Source: Erythrobacter dokdonensis DSW-74 (lineage in GTDB: Bacteria; Pseudomonadota; Alphaproteobacteria; Sphingomonadales; Sphingomonadaceae). From it: DNA of 64,000 nt. The DNA lies in assembly GCF_001677335.1 (NCBI RefSeq), contig NZ_LZYB01000003.1, positions 310,001 through 374,000 of the forward strand, written 5' to 3'. Of the stretch, positions 44,605 to 56,273 are shown one piece after another. The notes under the pieces are model-generated. The model did not search any database and was not told the DNA's origin. It worked only from the letters and a program-made list of their open reading frames with translations. The position numbers and the translations under genes were made by a program. Numbering within the stretch: position 1 is the first letter of the stretch; each line of letters starts with the position of its first letter.

Positions 44605-45594
44605 TCAGTCCTCCGCATCCGTCGGCCCATCCTTGGCCGCGATGAAGGCATCGACCTGCTGGCCGACCCGGAAATCCTCGCTTTCGGGCAAGGCGTAGAT
44701 CAGTTGCAAGACCCTGACGTCGACCCGCTCGGCGGCGCTGTTGGTAAGCGAACGCTTGGGCACCACCTGCGGCTCGGCGCGCACGAATTGCGCCTCGACG
44801 TGGAGTTCCGCCGCGCCGCGCGGGCTGATGACGGCGGGCGCGCCGAGCTTGACCCGCGCGACTTCGTTCTCGTCGATGTCGATGCGCACGTGGAGCGGAT
44901 CGGTGTCGCCCATCTGGATGAAGGGCTGGCTGCTGCCGCCCTGGGTCGCGACGAATTCGCCCGGGCGGATGTTGACGGCGAGGATTTCGCCCGCGATCGG
45001 CGCGCGCACGGTCAGACGTTCGGTTTCGGTGCGCGCCGTGGCAGCGGCGGCCCGCGCGGCGGCCAGACGCGCCCTGGCAAGGCCGAGGCGGCTAGTGGCG
45101 GCGGCTTCCTCGCCCTCGGCGCGGATCACCTCGGCGCGGCTGACGGCGGCCGGATCGGTCAGACTGCGATAGAGGTCGAGTTGCTGGCGGGCGGTGCGCT
45201 GTGCCGTCATCGCCTCGCTGATCGCTGCTCGTGCCTCACTGATTGCGGCATCGGCCTGCGCGAGGCTGGCGCGGGCCGCGCGATCATCAACGCGGAACAG
45301 CACCTCGCCCTGCGCCACCCTGTCACCCGGGCGCACCCGAACCTCGGTGACCAGACCCGACAGCGCCGAGCCGATGTCGATCACCTCGCTCGCCGGTTCG
45401 ACCACGCCCGCGCCCGCGACGCGCGGCGCGTCGGCCAATGCGCCCACCGCCTTCGGCGGCTGCTCCGCCGGCTCGACGATCTCGCGATCGGGTTGGCCGC
45501 TGATGATGTACCAGGCAGCAACGATCACTCCGATCACCGCGAGGATCGGCAGGATCTGGCGCGAGAAACTCAGATTGCGGGGCAAGATGGCCAT
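44605..45594 (-). CDS. HlyD-family periplasmic adaptor of ABC efflux pump
   Basis: A 329-residue membrane fusion protein. An N-terminal membrane helix (ILPILAVIGVIVAAWYIIS) is followed by a lipoyl/barrel-sandwich (GLVTEVRVRPGDRVAQGEVL), a coiled-coil hairpin (about residues 110-190, Ala/Arg-rich) and a beta-barrel (VRAPIAGEILAVNIRPGEFV). It bridges the inner-membrane ABC transporter and the NodT channel. DevB-like by gene order. Confidence 0.9.
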   Translation of the reverse strand: MAILPRNLSFSRQILPILAVIGVIVAAWYIISGQPDREIVEPAEQPPKAVGALADAPRVAGAGVVEPASEVIDIGSALSGLVTEVRVRPGDRVAQGEVLFRVDDRAARASLAQADAAISEARAAISEAMTAQRTARQQLDLYRSLTDPAAVSRAEVIRAEGEEAAATSRLGLARARLAAARAAAATARTETERLTVRAPIAGEILAVNIRPGEFVATQGGSSQPFIQMGDTDPLHVRIDIDENEVARVKLGAPAVISPRGAAELHVEAQFVRAEPQVVPKRSLTNSAAERVDVRVLQLIYALPESEDFRVGQQVDAFIAAKDGPTDAED

Positions 45595-45636
45595 GATGTC
45601 CTCGGATTGCAGGAAAGGGGTGGGGCGGGCACGGCA

Positions 45637-46383
45637 TCAGTGATCATCGGGCATGTCCTTGCCGTCATGGGTGATGCGCCCGTCCTCGAGCACGATGATC
45701 CGGTCAGCCAGATCGAAGATGCGGTTGTCGTGGGTGACGATGATGCAGGCCCGGCCGGGGGCGACCGCGACCTCGCGCAAAAGGTCCATCACGCGCCGGC
45801 CCGAACGCGCATCGAGCGCGGCGGTCGGTTCGTCGCACACCACCAGGCGCGGTTCGTGCACCAGCGCGCGGGCGATGGCGACGCGCTGCTGCTGCCCGCC
45901 CGAAAGCTGGCGTGGCAGCTTGTCGGCCTGGTCGAGGATGTTGAGCTTGTCGAGCAGCACCTTGGCGCGCTCGCGCGCTTCGTGGAGCGGCACCCCTTGC
46001 GCGATCAGCGGCACGGCTGCGTTGGAAGCCGCGTCGATCGAGGGGATCAGGTTATATTGCTGGAAAATGAAGCCGATATTGTCGAGCCGGAAGTTGACCA
46101 GTTCGGTGTCCGACAGCTTGTAGATGTCGGTGCCGAACACCTTCACCTCACCTTCCGTCGGGTAGAGGATGCCGCACATGATCGAGATCAGCGTGGTCTT
46201 GCCCGATCCGCTTTCGCCCACGACATAGGTCATCTCGCCCGAACGGATGTCGGCATCGATCCCGTGCAGGACACGGATGGTGGATTGCCCCGCCTCGAAC
46301 TCGCGCACGATCCCGCGCGCGCAGATGGCCGCTTCGGCATCGCAGGGGGGGCTGACGGTGGCGGTCATGGCTGTCTCGCTCAC
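45637..46383 (-). CDS. ABC transporter ATP-binding protein (MacB/DevA-like)
   Basis: A 248-residue ATPase. It has Walker A GESGSGKTTL, Q-loop FIFQQYNLIPSIDAASNAAV, signature LSGGQQQRVAIARALVHEP, Walker B LVVCDEPTAALDARSG and an H-loop His. This is the LolD/MacB/DevA type serving mechanotransmission permeases. GTG 46383 overlaps the permease stop (GTGA). Confidence 0.93.
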   Translation of the reverse strand: MSETAMTATVSPPCDAEAAICARGIVREFEAGQSTIRVLHGIDADIRSGEMTYVVGESGSGKTTLISIMCGILYPTEGEVKVFGTDIYKLSDTELVNFRLDNIGFIFQQYNLIPSIDAASNAAVPLIAQGVPLHEARERAKVLLDKLNILDQADKLPRQLSGGQQQRVAIARALVHEPRLVVCDEPTAALDARSGRRVMDLLREVAVAPGRACIIVTHDNRIFDLADRIIVLEDGRITHDGKDMPDDH

Positions 46384-47516
46384 CGGAACACCGCCGCCGG
46401 TTCGGTCTTGAGCACGCTGCGAAGCGCGATGAAGCCGGTGATGGCAAGGATGATCGCCACCGCCACAAGGCTGATCAGCGGCACCTGCCAGGGGATGTAG
46501 AAGCCCTTGAAGAACGGGTTGGCGGAAAAGGCCAGAATGAACACCACCGTGCCGATCACCCCCAGCGCATAGCCGATCAGGCCGACAAGGCCCGCCTGCG
46601 CCGCCACCATGCGCACGATCTTGGCGTTGGTTACCCCAATCGCCTTCAACGCGCCGAACTGCTTGATGTTGTCGCGGATGAACAGGCTGAAGGTCAGACC
46701 GACGATCGCCACGCCGACGACGAAGCCGAGGAACACGGTGATACCGAAGTTGGTCGGGATGCCGGTGTTCTCGATGATGAAATCGATCCCCGCCTGAGCG
46801 AATTCCTCGCGCGTCCGGGCTTTCAGTCCGGTCTCGCGCTCGATCCGGGCGGCGACTTCCGAAGGGGTCTGGCCCTCGCTCACGCCGACCAGCACGAAGC
46901 TCAGCCGGTTGCGCGTCCCGGGCACGAAATTGAGCGCGTTGGAATAGCGGGTGTAGAGCACCACCGTGCTGGTAAAGCTGGGTATCGAATCCGCGATGCC
47001 ACGGATCACGGCACGCTGGTCGTTGAGTTCGAGCCGCTGGCCCACCGGATCGATCTCCGGCGGGAAGAAGCGCAAGGAGCCGGTATCATCCACCGCCACG
47101 GCATCGGGCGCGAACAGAACCGACTTGTCGCCTTTCGCCATGCGCGCCGGCAGGCCGATCAGCGTCGCGTCATCGACCCCGATCACGCCCACGCCTTCGA
47201 GATCGCCTTCCTTGGTCCGGACATTGGCCACGGCGCGAAGATGGGGCACGGCCCATTCCACGCCTTGCACCGATCGCACCTTGTCGAGCGCGGTCGGCGG
47301 CATGGCATAGCTCACATCGGTGGTGCGGCTGACCGGATCCATCACCCACACCTCGGCCTCGGGCGCGTTGTAGACGCCGCTGGCACCGCGTTGCACGAGA
47401 TTGACGAAGATCGTCATCTGCTGGGTGATGAGCAGCGTCGAGAAGGCAATGCCGAACAATAGCCCGTAGAACTTCTGGGCATCACCGGTGAGCATCCGGA
47501 TAGCGATCCAAAGCAC
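46380..47516 (-). CDS. ABC transporter permease (FtsX/DevC-like)
   Basis: A 378-residue permease. One N-terminal membrane helix (FYGLLFGIAFSTLLITQQMT), a large periplasmic MacB-PCD-type domain (residues about 40-250), then three C-terminal helices beginning NFGITVFLGFVVGVAIVGLT, the FtsX domain topology. The start GTG 47516 is the first gene of the pump operon, about 60 bases from the operator-like palindromes. The substrate is not predictable. Confidence 0.9.
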   Translation of the reverse strand: MLWIAIRMLTGDAQKFYGLLFGIAFSTLLITQQMTIFVNLVQRGASGVYNAPEAEVWVMDPVSRTTDVSYAMPPTALDKVRSVQGVEWAVPHLRAVANVRTKEGDLEGVGVIGVDDATLIGLPARMAKGDKSVLFAPDAVAVDDTGSLRFFPPEIDPVGQRLELNDQRAVIRGIADSIPSFTSTVVLYTRYSNALNFVPGTRNRLSFVLVGVSEGQTPSEVAARIERETGLKARTREEFAQAGIDFIIENTGIPTNFGITVFLGFVVGVAIVGLTFSLFIRDNIKQFGALKAIGVTNAKIVRMVAAQAGLVGLIGYALGVIGTVVFILAFSANPFFKGFYIPWQVPLISLVAVAIILAITGFIALRSVLKTEPAAVFR

Positions 47517-47572
47517 GATAGCGGAACCTTTGTACGCAGGGAGGGTTGCGTCGATAGCCGAATCACACCATT

Positions 47573-47609
47573 ATTGAACGGCAGCGTTTAATTGAACGGA
47601 GCCGTTCAT
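47573..47609. promoter_or_regulatory. Two tandem operator-like palindromes between tetR gene and efflux operon
   Basis: The direct repeat ATTGAACGG occurs twice (from 47573 and 47591). Each copy starts a dyad: TTGAACG-GCAG-CGTTTAA (one mismatch) and TGAACGG-AG-CCGTTCA (perfect 7-bp arms, 47593-47608). They lie in the divergent gap between the TetR and permease starts, as expected for TetR-family binding sites that would repress both units. Released repression by a pump substrate is the usual logic (inference). Confidence 0.7.
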
Positions 47610-47610
47610 T

Positions 47611-48285
47611 TTGTCAACATGCGGTTCAACCGCCACGGAAAATTCCGCAAAACCGCGCCGGGCCGGACGCCCGCTCGACGCGGCGAAGCGCCGTGCGATC
47701 GTGGAAACCGCCGCGCAGCATTTCTTCTATAACGGCTATGCCGCCACCTCGATCGAGCAGGTCGCGGCCGATGCCGGTGTGTCCAAGGTGACGATCTACA
47801 ACCAGTTCGGTGACAAGCGCGCGCTGTTTACCGCTGCGGTCGAATGCGAATGCGAGAAGATGCGCGGGCACTTCTCGCTCGAGGCCATGCCGGCGGGCAG
47901 CATCCGCGATCGCCTGACCGCGATCGGCGAGGCCATGTCCGCCTTCCTGTTCCGCCCCGAAATGATCCAGTTCGAGCGCCGCATCGCCGCCGAGACGGAA
48001 ACCGAACCCGCGCTTGGCGAAGCCTTTCTCGAGGCCGGGCCGAGGCGAATGAAGCAGGCTTTCGCCGCCTGGCTGGGCCATGCCGTGGCGGCGGGCGAGC
48101 TGGCCATCGCCGATCCCCAGCTGGCCGCCGAACAATTCGTCTCGATGTGCAAGGGCATGGGCGATCTCGAGCGGCGTTTCGGCGCGACTGTGCCTCCCGA
48201 AGCGCGCCGGCTGCGTATCTCGGGCGCGGTCGAGGTGTTTCTTGCCGCCTATGCCCCGTCCGCACCGCGGGCGGAGCATCGATAA
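47611..48285 (+). CDS. TetR/AcrR family transcriptional regulator
   Basis: A 224-residue regulator. The N-terminal HTH is visible as [20 protein letters not shown], then [20 protein letters not shown]; the rest is the helical ligand-binding/dimer domain. The start is TTG 47611: an in-frame stop (TGA 47593) precludes any upstream ATG, and no later start precedes the HTH. The start codon lies two bases after the palindromic operator, so the regulator would block its own translation-initiation region (autoregulation, inference). It is divergent from the ABC efflux operon, its likely target. Confidence 0.88.
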   Translation: MSTCGSTATENSAKPRRAGRPLDAAKRRAIVETAAQHFFYNGYAATSIEQVAADAGVSKVTIYNQFGDKRALFTAAVECECEKMRGHFSLEAMPAGSIRDRLTAIGEAMSAFLFRPEMIQFERRIAAETETEPALGEAFLEAGPRRMKQAFAAWLGHAVAAGELAIADPQLAAEQFVSMCKGMGDLERRFGATVPPEARRLRISGAVEVFLAAYAPSAPRAEHR

Positions 48286-48391
48286 TTCGCATTACGCTGT
48301 TCGAAAATTAGCATCATGCGCGAGCCTGCGCATTATCTTGCCATTCATCCCGCGCGCCCTACATTGCAGGCGTGAGAAAGGAATCCAGCCG

Positions 48392-50362
<1,971 letters not shown>

Positions 50363-50385
50363 TCCCGAGACCAAGATCACCAAGC

Positions 50386-50419
50386 GGGCGCCGGGAGCAA
50401 TTCCGGCGCCCTTTGTTTT
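50386..50419 (+). terminator. Intrinsic terminator of ftsH
   Basis: Perfect 9-bp stem GGGCGCCGG (50386-50394) and CCGGCGCCC (50403-50411), loop of 8 bases, followed by TTTGTTTT (50412-50419). It starts 23 bases after the ftsH stop. The next gene is convergent. Confidence 0.88.
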
Positions 50420-50424
50420 GGCCG

Positions 50425-51492
50425 TCAGAAGGCGCCCAGCACGCCGAGGATCAGCACGAACGCCAAGAGCACGATCGGCATCGCAAACAACAGCAGCACC
50501 GTCAGTCGCCATGTCGTCGAAAACTGCGTGAGTCCATAAGCGTAGCGCAATTGTTTGTAGAGATGCAGCGGCGCGCCGATCATAAACAGCGCAACGGCCC
50601 AGCCGCCGCCTCCCGGGATCGCGCTTATCAGTGAAATCGCGATGAACAAAAGCGACATGAAGGCCAGCGAATAGGTCACGAAGACGGCATGATCATAGGC
50701 CTTGTATCGGCGCCGCCAGGCAAACATCAGCCATACAAACGGGAGGGATAGCGGAATCAGCAGCCAGCTGAACTTGTAGCCGTTCGCCTGCAGCTTGTAG
50801 AGCATCAGACTGGGGTTCTTCTTCCACTTCTCGATCAGGCCATTGTCGAGCGTCTCGATCCCGGTTGCGGTGAATTCGATGCTGCCCTGATCGTCGAGAT
50901 CGAGCGGACTGCCGTCGAGGATCGTCTGGAGACCCTTGAGTTCATTGTCGATCTCGATCCGGCGCGGGTCATTCCTTGCAAGGCTCGCGCGCTCCCGCTC
51001 AAGGGTCTGAATCTGTTTGCGGATATTTTCCGTGAATGCTGACGGCTGTCCCTTGTCCTGTTCATAATTGGCCCAACCTTCGGCGAAGTCGTCGGCGACT
51101 GAAAGCCCCACCATCTGGAACACCGCAAACATCGCGAATACGCTGAACAGGAACATCGCCATGGGGCTGACGAATTTCGCCCGTTCGCCCTCGATATAGC
51201 GGCGTGTCAGCTGGCCCGGCTTGAAGGTGAGCAGCGGCAGGGTATTCCACAGCTTGCCGTCGAGATGGAGCACACCGTGCATGATGTCGTGCCCGATCGC
51301 GGCAAGGCTGCGGTGGACATGGGCTTTCTGCCCGCACTCGCCGCAGTAAGGGCCCGTGACCATCGCCCCGCAATTGAGGCATTCGCTGGTCGCAGGGGGT
51401 GCGCCCGTGGCCTCTCCGCGCGAAGGTTCGACCGCGCGCGAAAGGATGCCGCCTTCGATCGCCGCACCGATCCCTTCGCCAACTCCGTTCAT
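50425..51492 (-). CDS. DUF3667 family membrane protein with zinc ribbon
   Basis: A 355-residue protein. The N-terminal zinc-ribbon motif CLNCGAMVTGPYCGECGQK (Cys-x2-Cys...Cys-x2-Cys, residues about 38-56) is followed by a DUF3667-type helical region (LTFKPGQLTRRYIEGERAKF). Membrane helices lie near 110-128, and a C-terminal cluster of four follows, separated by a charged coiled-coil (IQTLERERASLARNDPRRIE). Function unknown for the family. It is convergent with ftsH. Confidence 0.8.
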   Translation of the reverse strand: MNGVGEGIGAAIEGGILSRAVEPSRGEATGAPPATSECLNCGAMVTGPYCGECGQKAHVHRSLAAIGHDIMHGVLHLDGKLWNTLPLLTFKPGQLTRRYIEGERAKFVSPMAMFLFSVFAMFAVFQMVGLSVADDFAEGWANYEQDKGQPSAFTENIRKQIQTLERERASLARNDPRRIEIDNELKGLQTILDGSPLDLDDQGSIEFTATGIETLDNGLIEKWKKNPSLMLYKLQANGYKFSWLLIPLSLPFVWLMFAWRRRYKAYDHAVFVTYSLAFMSLLFIAISLISAIPGGGGWAVALFMIGAPLHLYKQLRYAYGLTQFSTTWRLTVLLLFAMPIVLLAFVLILGVLGAF

Positions 51493-51582
51493 ATCGCTGC
51501 GCCCCCTGACCCGATTTGCGGAGCCTGACTATGGCGGCATAGTGTGAATGATGCCAGCGGCTTGTCGGACTCCAGCTCCGGC

Positions 51583-52314
51583 TCAGCGCGAGGCGAGCTT
51601 GCGTTCGATCGCTGTCCATAATTGCGCGAAGGCGCGTGCGGCAGGTGAGCGCGGGGCAAAGGCGGCGACCGGCTTGCGTTCGACGGCGCATTGTTCGACC
51701 GCACTGGCGAGCGGGATCACGGGCCATTTGGGATTGGCCTCGCGCGCCTCGCGATGGAGCGTGCGGCGCATGTCCACCATCGACAGCACCGGGAGGATCG
51801 GCGGATGACCCTTGCCGCTGCCGCGCACTTCCTCGACCACGACATCGAAGGCGCGGGCCGAGAGCGGGGAGGGCGGGAGCGGGACTATGACCAGATCGGC
51901 GGCGCGCATCACCTGCGCGCTCACCTCGTTAAGGACCGGCGGACAATCGAAGATGATCCGGTCGTAGTGCTTGGACAGTCCCTCGACCAGCTTTGCCAGC
52001 CGCTTCTTCTTGCCCAGCCGGTCGAGCTGGCGGCCGAGCGTACGGATACTCTCGTCAGCAGGCAGCAAGTCGAGATTGGCATAGGCTGTGGTCTGAACCA
52101 GCTTGAGCGGGTCGGTGCCATCGGCAAACACGCTGTCGGCAGCGCGTTTCTTCTTCGGGTCGATCCCCAGCAGAAAGCCCGAGCCATTGGCCGGATCAAG
52201 ATCCCAAAGCAGCGTCTTGCGGCGCGAAATCCCTGCCGAGCACCACGCGAGATTGACCGCCAGCGTCGTCTTTCCGACCCCGCCCTTGACGCTGTAGACC
52301 GCAATCGATGCCAT
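51583..52314 (-). CDS. ParA-family ATPase (MinD/ParA-like), orphan
   Basis: A 243-residue deviant-Walker ATPase. It shows YSVKGGVGKTTLAVNLAWCS with the signature Lys, LLWDLDPANGSGFLL and DRIIFDCPPVLNEVSAQVMR. No parB gene or parS-like site is adjacent, so it is an orphan. It may position a protein complex or chemosensory/EPS machinery, or act in partition of an unknown cargo. ATG 52314 gives MASIAVYSVKGG. Confidence 0.88.
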   Translation of the reverse strand: MASIAVYSVKGGVGKTTLAVNLAWCSAGISRRKTLLWDLDPANGSGFLLGIDPKKKRAADSVFADGTDPLKLVQTTAYANLDLLPADESIRTLGRQLDRLGKKKRLAKLVEGLSKHYDRIIFDCPPVLNEVSAQVMRAADLVIVPLPPSPLSARAFDVVVEEVRGSGKGHPPILPVLSMVDMRRTLHREAREANPKWPVIPLASAVEQCAVERKPVAAFAPRSPAARAFAQLWTAIERKLASR

Positions 52315-52433
52315 GCCGAACTGCCTGCCCTTCCGTGTTACGGTTTGATTACAGGGCGGAGGGATAGGGGCGCAAGGTGCAAAGGCAAGTGCGGCCCGCT
52401 GTGGGTCAGAAAGCTGTCATGGGCGCGAATACG

Positions 52434-52458
52434 AAAAAGGCCACCCCGCGGGGTGGCC
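52434..52458 (-). terminator. Intrinsic terminator of rpoZ
   Basis: A perfect stem GGCCACCCC-GC-GGGGTGGCC at 52439-52458, with AAAAA on the plus strand just before it (T5 on the minus strand after the stem), 32 bases beyond the rpoZ stop. The loop is minimal, two bases at the palindrome centre. Confidence 0.82.
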
Positions 52459-52489
52459 CTGTTCGGGTTGCAGCATCGGACGAAGCGTC

Positions 52490-52834
52490 TCAGCCGTCGT
52501 AATCGCCACCGAGCGAGGTGGTGCGGGCGGGGGCCGAGGCCGTGATCCGCAGCGCTTCGGCAGATTGGCTGAGCGAGCCGATTTCGTCCGCCTCGTCCTC
52601 GTCGTCCGGCAGGATTTTCTGCAGACTGGTGACCAGCGCTTCATGAAGTTCCTTGGGGGCGATGGTCTGTTCCGCGATCTCGCGCAGAGCCACGACCGGG
52701 TTCTTGTCGCGGTCACGATCGATCGTCAGCTCGCTGCCGCCGGAGATTTCACGCGCGCGCTGGGCGGCGAGCAGGACGAGGTCGAAGCGGTTGGGAACCT
52801 TGTCGACGCAATCTTCAACGGTAACGCGTGCCAT
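52490..52834 (-). CDS. rpoZ: DNA-directed RNA polymerase subunit omega
   Basis: A 114-residue protein opening [20 protein letters not shown], then [13 protein letters not shown] and [13 protein letters not shown], the RpoZ core that wraps the beta-prime C-terminus. The C-terminal extension, rich in Asp/Glu ([13 protein letters not shown]), is common in sphingomonads. Start ATG 52834; the upstream frame extension is spurious. Confidence 0.97.
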   Translation of the reverse strand: MARVTVEDCVDKVPNRFDLVLLAAQRAREISGGSELTIDRDRDKNPVVALREIAEQTIAPKELHEALVTSLQKILPDDEDEADEIGSLSQSAEALRITASAPARTTSLGGDYDG

Positions 52835-52942
52835 GGGCGGCCTTTTCGGATTCGGAATGATCGGGAAGACCGAGCAGCTAGGGATGCAGGGCCCGCAAGT
52901 CAAGATAATGCGCGCCGCCCGGTTTCGGGCTATGGTCCGCTC

Positions 52943-54139
52943 ATGGACGGGCATAACCCACGCATGGCTAGGCTACCGGAAACTGATCGCTATACCGATC
53001 CGCCGCGCTTTCGCATCACCGCTCAAGGGCATGACTTCACTTTCCTGCCGCACGGTGCCGACCGGCTGGCAGCGTTGCTCGAGCTGATCGACAACGCCCG
53101 CACCAGCCTATGCCTGTTCTATTATCTCTTCGATGATGATGCCTCGGGCACGAAGGTGCGCGATGCGCTGGTCGCGGCCGCCGGGCGCGGTGTCGCGGTG
53201 CAACTGATCGTCGACGACTTCGGCAATGATGCCCGCCGCGCCTTCTTCGACCCGCTGATCCGCGCAGGCGGCGGTTTTGCGATTTTTTCCGCGCGCTGGG
53301 GAACCCGCTATCTGGTGCGCAACCACCAGAAGCTGGTGATTGCCGATGGAGGCCGGGTGATGACCGGCGGAGCCAACGTCTCGGATCACTATTTCAATCC
53401 GCCGGAGGCCAACGGCTGGTGCGATCTGGCGGTGGTCATCGAGGGGCCCGTGGTGGAGCGCTTCGCCGCGTGGTTCGCACTGGTCGCCGACTGGGTCAGA
53501 AGCGAGCAATCGGGTCAGGGCGGCCAGTTGCGATACCTGCGCGACATGGTCAGGCAGTGGGACGGCGGCGACGGGGCGGTGCAACTGCTGGTCGGCGGCC
53601 CTCTGGTGCGGCGCGGCCATTGGGCCTGGCAGTTCCGGAAGGACCTCGCCCGGGCGCGGCGGCTGGATACGGTCTCGGCCTATTTTTCTCCGCCCCGCAG
53701 TTTCCGGTCTCAGATCGCCAAGGTCGCCAGGCGGGGCAGGGTGCGGATGATCATGCCCGGCAAATCCGACATTGGTGCCGCGATCGATGTGGCGCGATTG
53801 CTCTACAAGAAACTGCTGGCGGCCGGCGTGCACATTTTCGAGTTCGGTGCATGCAAGCTTCACATGAAGCTGCTGGTGGTTGACGATGCCAGCTATGTGG
53901 GCAGCGCCAATCTCGACAAGCGTTCGTTCCGGATCAATGTCGAACTGATGGTGCGGATCCGCGACCCGCAGGTGGCCGAGGCGCTGCGCGGTCTGATCGA
54001 CCATCTCGAGACGGGCAGCACGAAGGTCACCCCGCACTGGTACGCGCGGCGGGCTACGCCGCTCAACCGCTTGCGCTGGCGGCTTGTCTACCTGATGTCC
54101 CTCGCTGACTATCGCGTCAGCCGGACGGTGGCGCGATGA
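52943..54139 (+). CDS. Phospholipase D-family protein (cardiolipin synthase-like)
   Basis: A 398-residue protein with two HKD motifs: [20 protein letters not shown] near residues 130-149 and [20 protein letters not shown] near 309-328, each supplying the catalytic His and Lys. The N-terminal HFTFLPHG-like segment and [14 protein letters not shown] match cardiolipin synthases, but there are no N-terminal membrane helices. It would transfer or hydrolyse phosphatidyl groups. The start is ATG 52943; ATG 52964 is possible. Confidence 0.85.
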   Translation: MDGHNPRMARLPETDRYTDPPRFRITAQGHDFTFLPHGADRLAALLELIDNARTSLCLFYYLFDDDASGTKVRDALVAAAGRGVAVQLIVDDFGNDARRAFFDPLIRAGGGFAIFSARWGTRYLVRNHQKLVIADGGRVMTGGANVSDHYFNPPEANGWCDLAVVIEGPVVERFAAWFALVADWVRSEQSGQGGQLRYLRDMVRQWDGGDGAVQLLVGGPLVRRGHWAWQFRKDLARARRLDTVSAYFSPPRSFRSQIAKVARRGRVRMIMPGKSDIGAAIDVARLLYKKLLAAGVHIFEFGACKLHMKLLVVDDASYVGSANLDKRSFRINVELMVRIRDPQVAEALRGLIDHLETGSTKVTPHWYARRATPLNRLRWRLVYLMSLADYRVSRTVAR

Positions 54140-54233
54140 CAGGCGCGGCAAGCCTGCCGGTTGCACGACGGCGTGGCGCGGTAGCCGGTTTCGATGTAAC
54201 GGTCAGGCTGTTGAACTCGATGGAGCGGCGACG

Positions 54234-56231
54234 ATGGTGACGCGCAACGATGCTGAAGAGATGCCTGACGGGCCCCGCCCGACAGTCTTTCTCAGCTATT
54301 CGCGTGCGGACCTTGACCGTTCGCGTCCGGTGATCGGGCTGCTTGAGGATCACGGCTTCGATGTCTGGTGGGACGGCAGGCTCGAAGGTGGCGAGAACTA
54401 TCTCGCCACCACTGAAGGTGCGCTGGAAGCCGCGGATTGTGTCGTGGTGCTGTGGTCGAAGACCTCGGTCGCATCGCACTGGGTGCGCGACGAGGCGCAG
54501 CGCGGACGCGAGCGCGGCTGCCTGGTGCCGCTGTCACTCGATGGCACCATGGCTCCGCTCGGCTTCCGTCAGTTCCAATTACTAGACATTGCCGGTTGGT
54601 CAGGCGATCCGGCGGCATCCCAGGCGCAGAAGATCCTTGCTGCCGTCACGCGCCAGGCTGGCGAGGCACCGATCGCCGGGGGCAATGCGTCAGCGGGTGC
54701 AGCCCTTGCCCCATCCCCGTCCGGCACCGTGCAGGCAGCGAAGGGCATCACTCTTTCCCGCCGGTCGGCCATTATCGGCGGGGTCGGCGTGGCCGGAGCT
54801 GTGGCGCTGGCGGGCGCCTGGGCCACCGGACTTTTCGCCCCGAGCGCCGCCGGAGCGGTATCGATGGTGGTGCTGCCCTTTGCCAATCTCACTGGCGATG
54901 ACAGCAAGTCGTGGTTTTCCAATGGTCTGTCGAACGAATTGCGTTCGGTGCTGGTGCGCAATCCGCGGCTCAAGGTCGCTGCGCCTACATCCTCGGGCGC
55001 AATCGCGGGAGAGGATGAATTCGCGATCGGACGCACGCTCGGGGTCGATCATATCCTGCGCGGCAGCGTGCAGCGCGACGAGGCGCGCATGCGCGTCTCT
55101 GCCGAACTGGTCCAGATCGAGGGAGGTCTGGTGCGCTGGGCGGAGACTTATGACCGCGCATTGGAGGACGTGTTCGCGCTTCAGTCGGAGATTGCCGAGA
55201 CGGTCGCCCTCTCGCTTGTCGCCGAGGTTGCCTCTGATGAGGAAGCAAGGACCAGCATCGCCGCACAGCAGGATGTCGGCGGGACTGCGAGTATCGCCGC
55301 TTACGAAGCCTTTCTGCGCGGCCGTGCGCTGGCCGACCTGTCTGCCGGGGTAGAGAGTGATCGCAGCGCGCTCGCCCAGTTCGATGCGGCGATTGCCGCG
55401 GATCCCGATTATGCCGCAGCGCATGCGATGCGCGCAAACATGCTCTCCGCGATCGCCAACGCTGCCAGCGACCCTGCCGATGTGGCACCACTGTTCGCCG
55501 CTGCAATCGAGGCCGCCGAGCGTGCACTGGCGCTCGAGGAACGGCTGACCCAGGGCCATCTTGCGCTGGGCTTTGCGCTCAACAACGGCCAGCTCAATCG
55601 TGGCGCCGCATTGTCGCATTACCAGGCCGCCGAGCGGCTGGCGCAGGGTGATGCCGACGCGTTGCGGTCGGTGGCGATGTTCAATGCCTATGGTGCCGAC
55701 CCGCAAAGCGCGATGGCCATGATGGACCGGGTGCTCCCGCTCGACCCGCTCAACGCGCGTGCGTTCCGTACCGCCGGTTATATTGCCCTGCTGGCGCATG
55801 ATTATTCGGCGGTGGTTGACCATATGCAGCGCGCGCTGGAGCTTAATCCCAGCCTCGCCAGTGCCCATTTCGCGATTGCCAATGCCCGCCTGATGCAGGG
55901 CGATGCCACCGCAGCGCTGGCTGCTGCCAAGGCGGAGCCAGTGTCGGTATTCTCGCTTACGGCGCGGGCCATAGCCGCTTGGGAACTGGACGACGCACCC
56001 GCGGCAGAGAACGCGTTGTCGCAGCTTGTTGCCGAATACGGGGACGCTAGCCTTTATCAGCAGGCGCAGATCCGCGCCCAGCGCGGCGAGCCGTCCGAGG
56101 CGCTGGCGCTGCTCGAACGTGCCTACGGATCGCGCGATCCGGGGATGCTGTTTGCGCGCAACGATCCGTTGCTAAATCCCTTGCGCGGGCAACCTGCGTT
56201 TGAGGATTTGCTTTTGCGCCTTTCCTCATGA
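54234..56231 (+). CDS. TIR domain protein with TolB/FlgO-like and TPR regions, membrane-spanning
   Basis: A 665-residue protein. The TIR domain (about 15-140) opens TVFLSYSRADLDRSRPVIGL. Glu87 in HWVRDEAQ occupies the position of the NADase Glu of catalytic TIRs. One membrane helix (about 178-202, IIGGVGVAGAVALAGAWATG) follows. A periplasmic FlgO/TolB-N-like domain (about 210-330, MVVLPFANLTGDDSKSWFSN, DHILRGSVQRDEARMRVSAE) leads into TPR repeats to the end. The ATG has GGAG about 8 bases upstream. The layout matches bacterial TIR-TPR proteins seen as adenylate-cyclase-like or stress/defence proteins. Role unproven. Confidence 0.82.
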   Translation: MVTRNDAEEMPDGPRPTVFLSYSRADLDRSRPVIGLLEDHGFDVWWDGRLEGGENYLATTEGALEAADCVVVLWSKTSVASHWVRDEAQRGRERGCLVPLSLDGTMAPLGFRQFQLLDIAGWSGDPAASQAQKILAAVTRQAGEAPIAGGNASAGAALAPSPSGTVQAAKGITLSRRSAIIGGVGVAGAVALAGAWATGLFAPSAAGAVSMVVLPFANLTGDDSKSWFSNGLSNELRSVLVRNPRLKVAAPTSSGAIAGEDEFAIGRTLGVDHILRGSVQRDEARMRVSAELVQIEGGLVRWAETYDRALEDVFALQSEIAETVALSLVAEVASDEEARTSIAAQQDVGGTASIAAYEAFLRGRALADLSAGVESDRSALAQFDAAIAADPDYAAAHAMRANMLSAIANAASDPADVAPLFAAAIEAAERALALEERLTQGHLALGFALNNGQLNRGAALSHYQAAERLAQGDADALRSVAMFNAYGADPQSAMAMMDRVLPLDPLNARAFRTAGYIALLAHDYSAVVDHMQRALELNPSLASAHFAIANARLMQGDATAALAAAKAEPVSVFSLTARAIAAWELDDAPAAENALSQLVAEYGDASLYQQAQIRAQRGEPSEALALLERAYGSRDPGMLFARNDPLLNPLRGQPAFEDLLLRLSS

Positions 56232-56273
56232 TAGCCCCTCGTCGCCCGATAGGGGGACATGAAGGGGAAAGAC

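Noticed and set aside
44461-46500. Long plus-strand open frame (679 codons) across the efflux genes
   Set aside because: Antisense to HlyD and ABC ATPase genes with clear motifs; the translation is Arg/His/Asp-rich and domain-free.
51583-52314. Chromosome or plasmid partition locus (parAB)
   Set aside because: No parB gene or parS-like repeat beside the ParA-like gene.
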